Shown in pieces: positions 6,657-15,983 of a stretch of DNA of 64,000 nt. The stretch is from Paenibacillus alkaliterrae. GTDB taxonomy: Bacteria > Bacillota > Bacilli > Paenibacillales > Paenibacillaceae. The position numbers and the translations under genes are program-made. The first letter of the stretch is position 1. Every line of letters starts with the position of its first letter. The notes beneath the pieces are model-generated. The model did not search any database. It was given only the letters and a program-made list of their open reading frames with translations, and was not told where the DNA came from. Location: contig NZ_JAKGAP010000028.1 of NCBI RefSeq assembly GCF_021532375.1, forward strand, positions 1 through 64,000. The letters run 5' to 3'.

Positions 6657-9572
6657 ATGATGAGGTCAAAAATTCAGCATCTTTATGAAATCATACAAAG
6701 CAATCCGCTGGATCGAAAAGTACTGATCGTCTCAAGCCATGCGCAGGGGCATCAATGGTTGGAGCAGGTAACAAGGCAGTATGGTTCTGTGCTTAATACC
6801 GAGGTTCGAACACTGGAGACTTGGGCTTTGGAAAGATCCAAGCTATTCCTAGCGAAGAAGAAGCTGCGCTACCTCTTTTCTTCTGAATCTAAGTGGATCT
6901 TGTGTAAGCTGCTTCAGGACATAAGCCAAAATGGCAACGGTTATTTGACCGGAATCGCGTTAACGCCAGGACTGACCGATGCCTTTCATCAAGCGGTGAT
7001 GGAGCTGCGTGAAAGCCGAGTGCGAGCGGCGGGGCTGGTCCTGGAACATTTTGAACAAGCCGCAAAAGGAACTTTCGTTAAAGAGTTGTTAGCTAGCTAT
7101 GAGAATTGGCTGGAAAAAAATAAATATGTTGATCTGGCAGGCCTGTTGGACTATAGCGAGCAGAATTCGTTGTCCAACGATACGATCATCATTGACAAAT
7201 ATGCTGTCCGGTCGGAAACGGATAGAAGACTCATACAAACAGCTACTGCCGGCAATTTCATGATGCTGTGCGATGTTTCAGGATTTACAGCTCCGGACTC
7301 CCATTTTCCTGCTGAGGGTACTCAGTTCTTCCACACTGCAGGATCAATTGCGGAAGCCCGTGAGGTGATGCGTCGTATAGTTGAGCAGAAAATTCCATGG
7401 GGTCAGGTTGAAATCATCGCTTCCGACAAGGAGAAGAATGCTGCTGCCGTTTATACGGTTGCTTCCACATCTCATATTCCATGTACCTTTGCCGGCGGGC
7501 TGCCTATTGGCGTCACGAACGCAGGCAAAGCAGCAAAAATGTATATGGTATGGATGGAATCCGGATTCAATCTTGCTCCTATTCTAACGGCCTTGAAACA
7601 AGGGATCATTCGACTGAGAGATGATCAGCTTGAGGATGCCAAGGCGGACCGTTTGATTCGGGAATTGGAGCAATCAGGAATCGGCTGGGGAAGAGAGCGG
7701 TATAAGCTGCTCACCTCAATGTTGAAAGCGGAAAACATCCAGAAAGAAAGGCTTACCGTTTTACAATTACTTCAACGCGTATTTGCAAGATTATTTGAGC
7801 CTCTTACCGAGCAAGCGCTCCGCACGCCGGTAAAGTTGGTTCATGAGCTGACGCAATTCGTAAAGGCTTATGCGGTATTAAAAGAAGAAAGCGATCATCA
7901 GGTCATCGACCAGCTTCAAAGCTTGGAGCAGTCGATGCGAGCCGCTGGTGATTTTGCCATAAATGGTGACTTGGTGCTCCGGTATGTTCGTGAAGAATTG
8001 GATAGCTTGCGAGTCCAAAAGGTTTCAACCCCTTCGCCGGGCCATATTCATGTGACTTCTTTGTCTTCCGGCGGGCAAACGGGTCGTCCCTACACCTTCA
8101 TTATGGGAATGACGGAAACGATCTGGTCGCCTTCCTTCCGCCAAGATCCTGTGATACTTGACGAAGAACGGGAACGAATTAGTACTAGTCTGCTATTAAG
8201 TTCATCGCAGGCGAAGCGGCTTGTTGAAGAGCGAAACAGCAGGATCTCTATGATCCGCGGTCATTGTACGATGAGTTATTGCTCCTATGATATTGCTGAG
8301 CATTGCGAATATACGCCTGCATATGAGATGCTTCAGGTCTTTCGCAAGAAAACGAAGCAAGCGAATGCGGATTATGAGGTCCTGCACCACTCGATGGAGG
8401 AAACAAAACGCTATTTCCGAACCTCGTCAGGTATTGCTGTTGATGCGGTGGAGATTTGGATGCGTTCGCTGCTTTCCAATCCGTCTCGCTTGATGACAGC
8501 GCAGCAAGTTATTTATTCTCATTATCCCTCATTAAGAGAAGGGGCTAGGGCTGTGCAGGCAAGGTCTGAACCGAAGCTTTCGCCTTATGACGGTATTGTG
8601 GAAACAGACCGTTATCCAGTTCTTCTTCCAGGAGAGGCAGGTGCCTCCTCTGCTTTCAGCGCCAGCAGCCTGGAGCGTTACGGCAGATGCCCTCTGCAAT
8701 ATTTTTATCAATATATTTTGGGAGTCCGAGCGAAAGAGGCTGCTGTCTACGACCGTACACAGTGGTTGAACGCGAGTCAACGCGGCAGCTTGCTGCATGA
8801 TATCTTTGATCAGTACTTGATGGGCGTTAAGGAATACCGTACACAAGGAAATGACTTCGTCCGTAATGCTGCTGAGCTGCTGCGTATCATTACGGAACAG
8901 ATCATCGGGCAGTATGCGGAGGAAGTTCCGGCGCCAAGCGAGCATATTTTGAGCAAGGAAGCGGAAAGCATTCGTAAGGATGCGGACATTTTCTTCGCTG
9001 GGGAGAAGAATCGAACGACTATTCCTGTTTACACGGAGCTGCAGCTCCATGGGGACGATTCACCGCTGCAGTTGAAGATAAGCGAAGAATGGTCATTGCC
9101 AATCAAAGGATTCGTGGATCGAGTGGATGAGATCACTCCTCATCGCTACAAAATTTATGACTACAAGACAGGCAATCCGAGAAAGTTCAAGCAAAACGAG
9201 TGCTTCTCCGGCGGGACACAAATTCAACTGCCTCTCTATGGGCTCGCAGTCGAGCAATGGATGAAAGAGACTGGCGTTGACGGGCAAGCCCAAGTAGTGG
9301 AATCGGCTTATCTATTTCCTACGGAACGGGGGATGGGTGAGGAAATCAATCGTCCTCAAAACCGGAGAGAAGATTTGAAAGCTCTTCTCGGCGCCATGCT
9401 TGGAGCGATGAAGCAAGGCTTATATCCGCCTGCCAACGATTCTAAAATATGTATTTGGTGCGATTACAACGCGGTATGCGGCTCTCATGCGGAACAATTT
9501 GCGGATAAAAGGGACGCCGCCGGGAATGCAGACAGACTGGAACGAATATTGGAGGTGAATCGTTTTGCTTAA
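6657..9572 (+). CDS. AddB/RexB-like PD-(D/E)XK nuclease protein (inactivated-helicase subunit)
   Basis: A 971-residue protein whose C-terminal domain is a RecB-family nuclease. FSASSLERYGRCPLQYFYQY (first cysteine, about residue 675), KIYDYKTG (catalytic Asp/Lys, about 834) and CIWCDYNAVCG (last cysteines, about 930) form the iron-sulfur-clamped nuclease fold seen in AddB. The rest resembles a UvrD-like scaffold, but the Walker A loop that opens canonical AddB is missing: the protein begins at a position corresponding to just after it. It is also shorter than the roughly 1160 residues of Bacillus AddB. ATG 6657 is preceded by AGGGGGT; the GTG at 6639 is too far upstream. The stop overlaps the next gene by 8 bases. 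It probably forms a heterodimer with the AddA-like partner. Confidence 0.8.
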   Translation: MMRSKIQHLYEIIQSNPLDRKVLIVSSHAQGHQWLEQVTRQYGSVLNTEVRTLETWALERSKLFLAKKKLRYLFSSESKWILCKLLQDISQNGNGYLTGIALTPGLTDAFHQAVMELRESRVRAAGLVLEHFEQAAKGTFVKELLASYENWLEKNKYVDLAGLLDYSEQNSLSNDTIIIDKYAVRSETDRRLIQTATAGNFMMLCDVSGFTAPDSHFPAEGTQFFHTAGSIAEAREVMRRIVEQKIPWGQVEIIASDKEKNAAAVYTVASTSHIPCTFAGGLPIGVTNAGKAAKMYMVWMESGFNLAPILTALKQGIIRLRDDQLEDAKADRLIRELEQSGIGWGRERYKLLTSMLKAENIQKERLTVLQLLQRVFARLFEPLTEQALRTPVKLVHELTQFVKAYAVLKEESDHQVIDQLQSLEQSMRAAGDFAINGDLVLRYVREELDSLRVQKVSTPSPGHIHVTSLSSGGQTGRPYTFIMGMTETIWSPSFRQDPVILDEERERISTSLLLSSSQAKRLVEERNSRISMIRGHCTMSYCSYDIAEHCEYTPAYEMLQVFRKKTKQANADYEVLHHSMEETKRYFRTSSGIAVDAVEIWMRSLLSNPSRLMTAQQVIYSHYPSLREGARAVQARSEPKLSPYDGIVETDRYPVLLPGEAGASSAFSASSLERYGRCPLQYFYQYILGVRAKEAAVYDRTQWLNASQRGSLLHDIFDQYLMGVKEYRTQGNDFVRNAAELLRIITEQIIGQYAEEVPAPSEHILSKEAESIRKDADIFFAGEKNRTTIPVYTELQLHGDDSPLQLKISEEWSLPIKGFVDRVDEITPHRYKIYDYKTGNPRKFKQNECFSGGTQIQLPLYGLAVEQWMKETGVDGQAQVVESAYLFPTERGMGEEINRPQNRREDLKALLGAMLGAMKQGLYPPANDSKICIWCDYNAVCGSHAEQFADKRDAAGNADRLERILEVNRFA

Positions 9573-12500
9573 TGAACAGCTGCTTCAAGAAGATGAGGAG
9601 GCTCGCTCCCGAATCGCGAAGGATTTAGATACGACATTTCTGGTGGAAGCAGGCGCTGGTTCCGGTAAAACGACCTCCATCGTGGGCAGGATGATCGCTT
9701 TGATTCGGGAGCGCAAAGCCGAGGTTCGCAACATTGCGGCCATTACGTTTACGAACAAAGCGGCGGCGGAGCTTATGAGCCGATTTCGTCTAAGATTAGA
9801 GCAGGAGTTTTCCAAGGCGGATGCAGGGCCTGAACGGGAAAACCTGGAGGAAGCTATGCGCCAAGTGCCGGAATGCTTCATCGGGACCATTCATGCTTTT
9901 TGCGGCAGACTGCTCAGGGAACGGCCTATTGAAGCGGGGCTTGATCCGGCTTTCCGGGAAATGGATGATCTGGAGGATACGGAGCTGCGGGATCGATGCT
10001 GGGATGAATATCTGGACGAACTTCGTATTCGCGGCGAAGTAAGCTCCATGAATGAGCTTTCCTCTCTTCAAATTCATGTGGAGGATTTGCGGACCGTCTA
10101 CAATCGGGTTTCGGAGTATGAGGATGTGGAGATTTATACGGAGCAAGTAGAACGCCCAGATTTCGACCGACTGCGTAACGCGCTGTTCCCCATACTGGAA
10201 GATGCGGCCGTCTATATCCCGACTTCCGAGCCGGAGAAAGGTTGGGACGATCTGCAGAAGATCATACGTACGGCTCAGCGGCATATGCGAAGCAAGAATA
10301 TGGCGGACGATATGAATGTTCTGATCATGGCGAAGCTTTTCGACCGGAGTTTGGGCGTTACGCAGAATCGCTGGACAGATCCCAAGATGGCGAAGCAGAT
10401 CAAGGAGCAGTTCAACGAGTGGCAGACGTCAGTGCTGCGTCCTTTTCTTCAGGACTGGAGGGAGTTCCTTCATCCGAAGCTGATCGCCTTCGTCCTTCCG
10501 GCGGTGCGTTTCTGCAGACAAAAACGTATGGAAGCGGGAAAGCTTAACTTTCAGGACTTACTAATGAAGGCAGCCGAGCTTCTGCGAACGTATCCGGAGG
10601 TCCGGCGGTATTTTGTTCGACGGTACAGCCGGTTATTTGTCGATGAATTTCAAGATACGGACCCGATTCAAGCTGAAATGATGATGCTGCTGACAGGGGC
10701 TGACGAATCGGAATCCGATTGGCGCAAGCAGCTGCCCCGTCCCGGTTCCTTATTTGTGGTCGGCGATCCGAAGCAATCTATCTACCGGTTTCGCAGAGCG
10801 GACATTTCGACCTATAATTTTGTGAAAAAGCGTATTTCAGAGTGCGGCGCTGTGCTGCAATTAACGCGCAACTTCCGATCCGTCAAATCGATCGGGGACT
10901 TTGTCAATTATGCTTTTGAGAGTAAATTTGCGATGCCGGGAGTCGTTTCGGATTATCAGGCTCCCTTCGTGCACATGATGACTCAACAGCCAAATCCGGG
11001 AGGCAAGGCGTCCTTGCACGGCGTATATACACAAACCGTACCGAAGCAAGATTGGGACCGGCAGCTGGATATCGCGCTGTATGATGCGGAGCGGGTTGCG
11101 CAGTTTATTGCTTGGGCTTGCGCTGGAAATCTGATGATTCAAGAGAGAGATCGGGAAGGCAAACGAATCTCTCGTCCGGCCGTCCCAGGCGATTTTCTCA
11201 TTTTGTTAAAATTCCGCAGATACATTAACTTGTATGCGGAGCTGCTCGATCGATATGGGATTTCATCCGGTACGTCAGGAAGCCAGGTTGTTTCCGAAGA
11301 GCTGCGAGCAATAAGCCTGCTGGTTCAGGCGTTAAACGATCCTACCGATCAAGTGCCGTTACTGGCTGTACTCCGCGGGATGCTGTTCGGGGTAAGCGAC
11401 GATGAGCTGCATCATTATCGCCGAGAAGGCGGAAGCATTGAGTTGTACGCAAGCGTGGATCCTGCCGCCCTTTCGGAGAAAGGCATGAAGGTGGAGCAAG
11501 CGCTGCGGAGACTGAGGCAATATGCCGAGTGGGTATTCGCGCTTCCGGCTTTGGCAGCCTTCACCCGTATCGTCGACGATATCGGTCTCATCCCGGCGGC
11601 AGCTGCAGGTGAATCCGGCGCAATCCGAAGCGGGACACTGATTAAGCTGTTGGAATTGCTGCAAGGCGAGCCGGAGGCAGCCGTCGAATGGCGGTCCTTA
11701 ACCGATTGTCTTGGACGGTTGACTGATAAGGATGGGATGGAGGCGGCAAGCATATTCTCCGGAAGCGGGAATGCGGTTCGCATCATGAACCTTCATAAGG
11801 CGAAGGGACTGGAGGCACCGGTCGTACTGCTGGCCTGCCCTTGCGGCGATATCGATCATGATGCGTCGGAGCATGTGGATCGGTTGGCGGAGCCGCCGCT
11901 TGGGTATTTTACGATCTCGAAGCAGAAGGACAGCTACACTTCGGAAATTCTCGCCCAGCCCGTAGGCTGGACAGAGCGTGCGGAGAGGGAGCGGGAATTC
12001 ATGCATGCGGAGACGGAGCGCCTGCTCTATGTAGCGGTCACCCGTGCGAAGCAGCTGCTCATTGTGAGTCAATATCCAGCGCGGCCAGCAATCGATCCGT
12101 GGAGCATGCTGGCGGTTCCTCTTCAGCATCAGCTGGAGCTGGATTTTACAGCGGTTGCCCCGGTAGCGCAGGAGCGGTTGGTGGAAGCCCCGAATGTGGG
12201 GGAGAGATTAGAGGATTGGAGTCTTGGGCTGGCGGCTTGCTCTCAGCCCAGTTATCGGGTAGGAAGTGTGACTGGGCTTACAAAGTCGTCCAGTGAGATT
12301 ATCCTCCAGCGGTCCTCCGAAGGGAAAGGGATGGCTTACGGAAGCTTGATTCATCGGTGCTTGCAGGCGCTGGGGGAAGGTTTGGATGTAGTCGATTTGA
12401 CTGACTTCTGCCGCATGGTGGCTGAGGAAGAGGGCGTTGATGAGATATGGTTTGAGCAAGCGGAGAAGGCGGTGCTGCTGGTCACGCAGTCGGAATTATG

Positions 12501-12819
12501 GAAGAGAAGCTTGAAAGCAAGGAGGAAATATCACGAGTTTTCCTTTATGACTACCCGGGAGATTGCTGAGAGTGAAACTGGAGGGGCAGTCGCGACGCTG
12601 CTTCGCGGCGTCATCGACCTAGTATTCGAGGAGGAGGAGGGCTGGGTTATTGTCGACTTCAAGACGGATCGGTATGAACTGGAGCAGGAGCAGCAGTTTG
12701 TGGAGTTTTATAAGCCGCAGGTACAGGCGTATGTGGAAGAGTGGGAACGAATGATTGGTGATAAGGTGAAGGAAGCGGGGGTATATTTTTTGGATAGGGA
12801 TCGGTTTGTTGTTGTTTGA
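9565..12819 (+). CDS. AddA-like UvrD/RecB helicase-nuclease
   Basis: A 1084-residue superfamily 1A helicase. GAGSGKTT (Walker A, about residue 31), FVDEFQDTD (motif II, about 358), GDPKQSIYRFRRAD (motif III, about 400), NLHKAKGLEAP (motif V, about 742) and YVAVTRAKQ (motif VI, about 823) are all intact. The C-terminus is a RecB-type nuclease with LIHRC (about 928), GVIDLVF and IVDFKTD (about 1030). Such proteins unwind and degrade DNA from double-strand ends. The start is TTG 9565, with GGAGGTG at the right distance and an 8-base overlap with the AddB-like gene, so the two are translationally coupled. It is shorter than Bacillus AddA (about 1230). It may be a second, divergent AddAB used for repair or phage defence; whether the genome has another pair cannot be seen here. 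Confidence 0.88.
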   Translation: MLNEQLLQEDEEARSRIAKDLDTTFLVEAGAGSGKTTSIVGRMIALIRERKAEVRNIAAITFTNKAAAELMSRFRLRLEQEFSKADAGPERENLEEAMRQVPECFIGTIHAFCGRLLRERPIEAGLDPAFREMDDLEDTELRDRCWDEYLDELRIRGEVSSMNELSSLQIHVEDLRTVYNRVSEYEDVEIYTEQVERPDFDRLRNALFPILEDAAVYIPTSEPEKGWDDLQKIIRTAQRHMRSKNMADDMNVLIMAKLFDRSLGVTQNRWTDPKMAKQIKEQFNEWQTSVLRPFLQDWREFLHPKLIAFVLPAVRFCRQKRMEAGKLNFQDLLMKAAELLRTYPEVRRYFVRRYSRLFVDEFQDTDPIQAEMMMLLTGADESESDWRKQLPRPGSLFVVGDPKQSIYRFRRADISTYNFVKKRISECGAVLQLTRNFRSVKSIGDFVNYAFESKFAMPGVVSDYQAPFVHMMTQQPNPGGKASLHGVYTQTVPKQDWDRQLDIALYDAERVAQFIAWACAGNLMIQERDREGKRISRPAVPGDFLILLKFRRYINLYAELLDRYGISSGTSGSQVVSEELRAISLLVQALNDPTDQVPLLAVLRGMLFGVSDDELHHYRREGGSIELYASVDPAALSEKGMKVEQALRRLRQYAEWVFALPALAAFTRIVDDIGLIPAAAAGESGAIRSGTLIKLLELLQGEPEAAVEWRSLTDCLGRLTDKDGMEAASIFSGSGNAVRIMNLHKAKGLEAPVVLLACPCGDIDHDASEHVDRLAEPPLGYFTISKQKDSYTSEILAQPVGWTERAEREREFMHAETERLLYVAVTRAKQLLIVSQYPARPAIDPWSMLAVPLQHQLELDFTAVAPVAQERLVEAPNVGERLEDWSLGLAACSQPSYRVGSVTGLTKSSSEIILQRSSEGKGMAYGSLIHRCLQALGEGLDVVDLTDFCRMVAEEEGVDEIWFEQAEKAVLLVTQSELWKRSLKARRKYHEFSFMTTREIAESETGGAVATLLRGVIDLVFEEEEGWVIVDFKTDRYELEQEQQFVEFYKPQVQAYVEEWERMIGDKVKEAGVYFLDRDRFVVV

Positions 12820-12843
12820 TGTTGTAACTATATAAGTTAAAAC

Positions 12844-12870
12844 GCCTCCTTAGTGAGGCATTCTTTATTT
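12844..12870 (+). terminator. Hairpin after AddA-like gene; also the leader hairpin of a duplicated gene
   Basis: GCCTC (12844-12848) pairs with GAGGC (12855-12859), followed by ATTCTTTATTT. The same GCCTC-N6-GAGGC element lies at 37348-37363, and in both places it starts exactly 52 bases before the ATG of a pRiA4b ORF-3-like frame, so it was duplicated with that gene. Confidence 0.5.
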
Positions 12871-12895
12871 CATGGATGAAAAGGAGATAGCTTAA

Positions 12896-13057
12896 ATGAT
12901 CTATATTTGCAAAATTGAACTGGATGATATTGCTCCGGGCATATGGCGGAAATTTCAATTTCATCCGGATTCTCAGCTCCAATACCATTTGTTATATATA
13001 GTAAATTATATTACAAAAGAGACGGCATCCAAAATGCCGGCAGTAAAGTTTAATTAA
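12896..13057 (+). pseudogene. Truncated pRiA4b ORF-3-like gene (paralogue of 37400-38536)
   Basis: A 53-codon frame with a good site (AAGGAG) begins MIYICKIELDDIAPGIWRKF, almost identical to MTYICKIELNDIAPKIWRQF of the intact gene at 37400. After the shared CAGCTCCA the sequence jumps to TACCATTTGT, which in the intact gene lies about 37 bases further on, so an internal deletion is visible; it then becomes unrelated and stops. The remaining 320 or so codons are missing. It cannot make a functional family member but might be translated as a short peptide. Confidence 0.8.
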
Positions 13058-13159
13058 AATTAAAACTGCCATAGATACTTTTTATAGTGTGATGGTAATG
13101 TATAGGTAACAAACTATTAGGAATTTTTCTTGTCATCAAGTTAGGAGGCTTCGGTTAAT

Positions 13160-13894
13160 ATGAAACAGAACAAATATGATGATTCAGGATTCTTCGAAAA
13201 TTACAGTCAGATGCCTCGTTCGATCGGCGGACTGAATGCTGCTGGGGAATGGTCCGCTTTACGTGCATTGCTGCCTGATCTATGTAATAAAAAGGTACTG
13301 GATCTTGGCTGCGGCTTTGGCTGGCATTGCCGATATGTGCGCGAACAGCAGGCCCGATCGGTGGTGGGTGTAGATCTATCAGAGAATATGTTAGAACGCG
13401 CGAGAGCTATGACCAACGATTCTGAAATCGAGTATCGCCGTCTCGCGATCGAAGACATCGACTTTGCCGCAGAGGAATTCGACGTGGCGATAAGCTCTCT
13501 TGCACTCCATTATGTCGAGCGCTTTGACATTATCTGTGAGAAAGTTCATCACTTTCTTGTACCAGGGGGAACCTTCGTGCTCTCGGTTGAACACCCGGTC
13601 TTCACCGCGCTCGCCGCACAAGACTGGCACTACGGTCCGCAAGGTGAAAAATTACATTGGCCTGTCGACGATTACCATTATGAAGGTTCACGGCAGACCA
13701 GGTTTCTGGACAATGATGTCATTAAATATCATCGAACCGTCGCCACCCATGTTAATGCACTAATTGAATCCGGCTTCAGAATTACGAAGCTTTCCGAGCT
13801 TCAACCGACGCAAGAAATGCTGATCAACAATTCCGGCATGCGAGACGAAATTCGCCGTCCTATGTTCCTCTTAATTGCAGCGGTCAAGAATTAG
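13160..13894 (+). CDS. Class I SAM-dependent methyltransferase
   Basis: A 244-residue cytoplasmic enzyme of the UbiE/COQ5-like Methyltransf_11 type. Motif I VLDLGCGFGWHCRYV (about residues 46-60) binds S-adenosylmethionine, the acidic residue of motif II is in VVGVDLSENML, and motif post-I/IV is FDVAISSLALHYV (about 108-120). VPGGTFVLSVEHPVF follows in the usual place. The substrate cannot be deduced; close relatives are annotated generally. ATG 13160 has AGGAGG 11 bases upstream. It stands alone between the truncated pRiA4b-like frame and its own strong terminator at 13931-13983. No residue essential for the fold is missing. Confidence 0.88.
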   Translation: MKQNKYDDSGFFENYSQMPRSIGGLNAAGEWSALRALLPDLCNKKVLDLGCGFGWHCRYVREQQARSVVGVDLSENMLERARAMTNDSEIEYRRLAIEDIDFAAEEFDVAISSLALHYVERFDIICEKVHHFLVPGGTFVLSVEHPVFTALAAQDWHYGPQGEKLHWPVDDYHYEGSRQTRFLDNDVIKYHRTVATHVNALIESGFRITKLSELQPTQEMLINNSGMRDEIRRPMFLLIAAVKN

Positions 13895-13930
13895 GAAATT
13901 CAGTCCGTGCAACTAAATTATTCATCAATT

Positions 13931-13983
13931 ATAGAACAAAAGCAGCTCGTTCCTCGTCAGAGGGCGGGTTGCTTTTGTTCTAT
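13931..13983 (+). terminator. Rho-independent terminator of the methyltransferase gene
   Basis: ATAGAACAAAAGCA (13931-13944) pairs perfectly over 14 bp with TGCTTTTGTTCTAT (13970-13983). The loop has the same nested CCTCGTCAGAGG core as the rplY terminator at 872-924. Confidence 0.85.
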
Positions 13984-14274
13984 TAGTCTAACTATACGTT
14001 TAGAGAGGAAGCCAGCCTTCGCGTTGCGTGGAGCCCCAGGCCCGTAGGTATATATACATTTTATTATTTGCCCGTAGACTTAACTCAATTTTCGAATAAT
14101 ATGCTGAAGGATTCCATTTATTTGTAAAGACGGTGGATTGCAGCATGCAAATAAGGAAGTCGGTCCCGTATTATAAAAATAATTATTTGCCGGCTTATGG
14201 GAAACCGATCTGGCCAATGGATGGACTTTTGAAATGTGTGGCGAAGCCCCTTGAAAAACGAGGAGGTTACACCA

Positions 14275-14460
14275 ATGAATGAGTACGCGAATTCGCTAAA
14301 ACAAACGCTGACATTCCTCATACGAGAAATATCAGCCGCACCAGCACCTTTTGTCAAAAACCCTAAAAAAGATTTTACCCGAAAGAAAAAACTGCCCTTT
14401 GAAACGGTTATGCAACTCCTGATCTCAATGGGCGGAAATCCATTGTTACTGCCGATATGA
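14275..14460 (+). mobile_element. IS4-family transposase, N-terminal remnant
   Basis: Sixty-one codons starting at ATG 14275 (GAGGAGG upstream) read MNEYANSLKQTLTFLIREIS, then KDFTRKKKLPFETVMQLLIS and MGGN, the characteristic N-terminus of IS4-family transposases of Paenibacillus and relatives. The frame then diverges (PLLLPI) and stops; the DDE catalytic domain is absent. The preceding 200 or so bases, from about 14070, may be the left end of the same insertion sequence, but I could not find matching terminal inverted repeats. The element is dead. Confidence 0.75.
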
Positions 14461-14469
14461 ACATTTTTT

Positions 14470-14490
14470 AAGCGGATATTCCATCCGCTT
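14470..14490 (-). terminator. Hairpin directly after sstT stop codon
   Basis: AAGCGGAT (14470-14477) pairs with ATCCGCTT (14483-14490) around a 5-base loop, abutting the sstT stop codon. T/A tracts flank it on both sides. Confidence 0.55.
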
Positions 14491-15720
14491 TTAGACATTA
14501 ATCATGTATTCCTTGCCTTCTTTACGTTTTTTTGCATATTCAGCTGTTGCTGTAAAAAGTACGTCGGAGGATGAATTAAGTGCTGTTTCAAAAGAGTCCT
14601 GTAAAACACCTATGATGAAACCTACACCAACGACCTGAATCGCAATATCATTCGGAATGCCGAATATGCTGCACGCCAGCGGAATGAGTAAGAGCGAGCC
14701 GCCGGCAACACCTGAGGCACCTGCTGCAGATACAGCGGATAGAAGGCTAAGAATAAGCGCCGTACCAAAATCCACTTCAATGCCAAGCGTATGAACAGTT
14801 GCGAGAGTTAAGACAGAAATCGTAACCGCTGCGCCCGCCATATTAATCGTAGCACCTAATGGAATGGATACCGAATACGTATCTTTATCCAGCTCCAATT
14901 TTTCACATAATCTCATGTTGATTGGAATGTTTGCAGCTGAACTTCGAGTAAAGAATGCGGTAATCCCACTTTCCTTCAGGCAACTAAAAACAAGTGGATA
15001 TGGATTTCTGCGAATATTCAGGTAGACGATCAGCGGATTGACAACAAGCGCTATAAATAGCATACATCCAATAAGAACGAGAAGTAATTTTCCGTAATCG
15101 AGCAAGGAAGAAAGCCCGTTTGTTGTAATGGAATCAAAAACAAGTCCCATGATTCCTAACGGTGCCAAATTGATTACCCATTTGACGATTTGTGATACGG
15201 CATCTGAAAAATTTGCAAGCAAGGTTTTTGTACTGTCATGGGCATTTCTTAAAGCAACGCCAAGTAGGATAGCCCAGCCCAGGATACCGATATAGTTGGC
15301 ATTCATTAGGGCGTTTACCGGGTTATCAACAACCTGAAACAGTAATGTCTTAAGTACTTCTACAATCCCATCAGGTGGAGTCAGATTTTCGGCACCCTTT
15401 ACAAGTGACAAGCTTACCGGAAATATAAAACTTGCAATAACTGCTATCAGCCCCGCCAGAAACGTACTTACACTATAGAGGGCAAGAATCGCTTTCATAT
15501 TCGTTTGATGGCCTTTTTTATGTTTAGAGATGGCAGACATCACTAGCAGCAAGACCAATACGGGCGCAACCGCCTTTAATGCGAATACAAATAAGGAACC
15601 GAAAATGGTGATCCCTGTTGCATTAGGAATCGATAAAGCCAAGATAATACCAACTATAATCCCCATAAATATTCGTTTTACCAGGCTCAATTGATTCCAC
15701 TTGAGTATTAATGTTTTCAT
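14491..15720 (-). CDS. sstT: Serine/threonine:sodium symporter SstT
   Basis: A 409-residue inner-membrane transporter of the dicarboxylate/amino acid:cation symporter family (DAACS), importing serine and threonine with Na+. The family hallmarks are [14 protein letters not shown] (serine-rich re-entrant loop HP1, about residues 256-269), the sodium-site motif [13 protein letters not shown] (about 292-304), the second hairpin [17 protein letters not shown] (about 334-350), and [14 protein letters not shown] near the C-terminus. The length fits the SstT subgroup (about 405-415). The ATG at 15720 is preceded by GGAGGAAATAC on the minus strand. It is monocistronic, ending at a hairpin that abuts the stop codon. 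Gene debris lies on both sides (IS4 remnant downstream, decayed copy upstream). Confidence 0.93.
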   Translation of the reverse strand: MKTLILKWNQLSLVKRIFMGIIVGIILALSIPNATGITIFGSLFVFALKAVAPVLVLLLVMSAISKHKKGHQTNMKAILALYSVSTFLAGLIAVIASFIFPVSLSLVKGAENLTPPDGIVEVLKTLLFQVVDNPVNALMNANYIGILGWAILLGVALRNAHDSTKTLLANFSDAVSQIVKWVINLAPLGIMGLVFDSITTNGLSSLLDYGKLLLVLIGCMLFIALVVNPLIVYLNIRRNPYPLVFSCLKESGITAFFTRSSAANIPINMRLCEKLELDKDTYSVSIPLGATINMAGAAVTISVLTLATVHTLGIEVDFGTALILSLLSAVSAAGASGVAGGSLLLIPLACSIFGIPNDIAIQVVGVGFIIGVLQDSFETALNSSSDVLFTATAEYAKKRKEGKEYMINV

Positions 15721-15872
15721 GTATTTCCTCCGGTTTTTAATATGGAAATATAACTAAGCCCAGTCACCAGGTTGTAATTTGGCAAGTTTATATTTTAACG
15801 TTTAGTTTACCACGAAAATTGTCGAATGTGTACGAGCGCAAAAGTTTGTGTATAATTACCAGTTTTTATTTA

Positions 15873-15975
15873 TTTGCGCGTCTAGCCAGGCACAACTCAT
15901 TGATGAAAGTTCAATCGAGGTAAGAACCAAATCGCCTCGTAGCTGACAGGCAGCTGGTGAAGAGATTCTAAGGCT
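15873..15975 (+). other. Structured intergenic segment, possible group II intron or IS end fragment
   Basis: The stretch contains two neat nested hairpins in a row: CGAGG (15916-15920) with CCTCG (15935-15939), and AGCTG (15941-15945) with CAGCT (15951-15955). It begins near GCGCGTCTAGCCAGGCAC, which resembles the GUGCG-type start of some bacterial group II introns, but no reverse transcriptase or domain V is present. The segment ends where the decayed gene copy at 15984 begins. The rest of the 15721-15983 gap is the sstT leader. Confidence 0.25.
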
Positions 15976-15983
15976 GAAAAAAT

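Noticed and set aside
14236..14274. Extending the IS4 transposase remnant upstream to 14236
   Set aside because: The extra codons contain the GAGGAGG ribosome binding site and do not match the transposase family; the start is ATG 14275.
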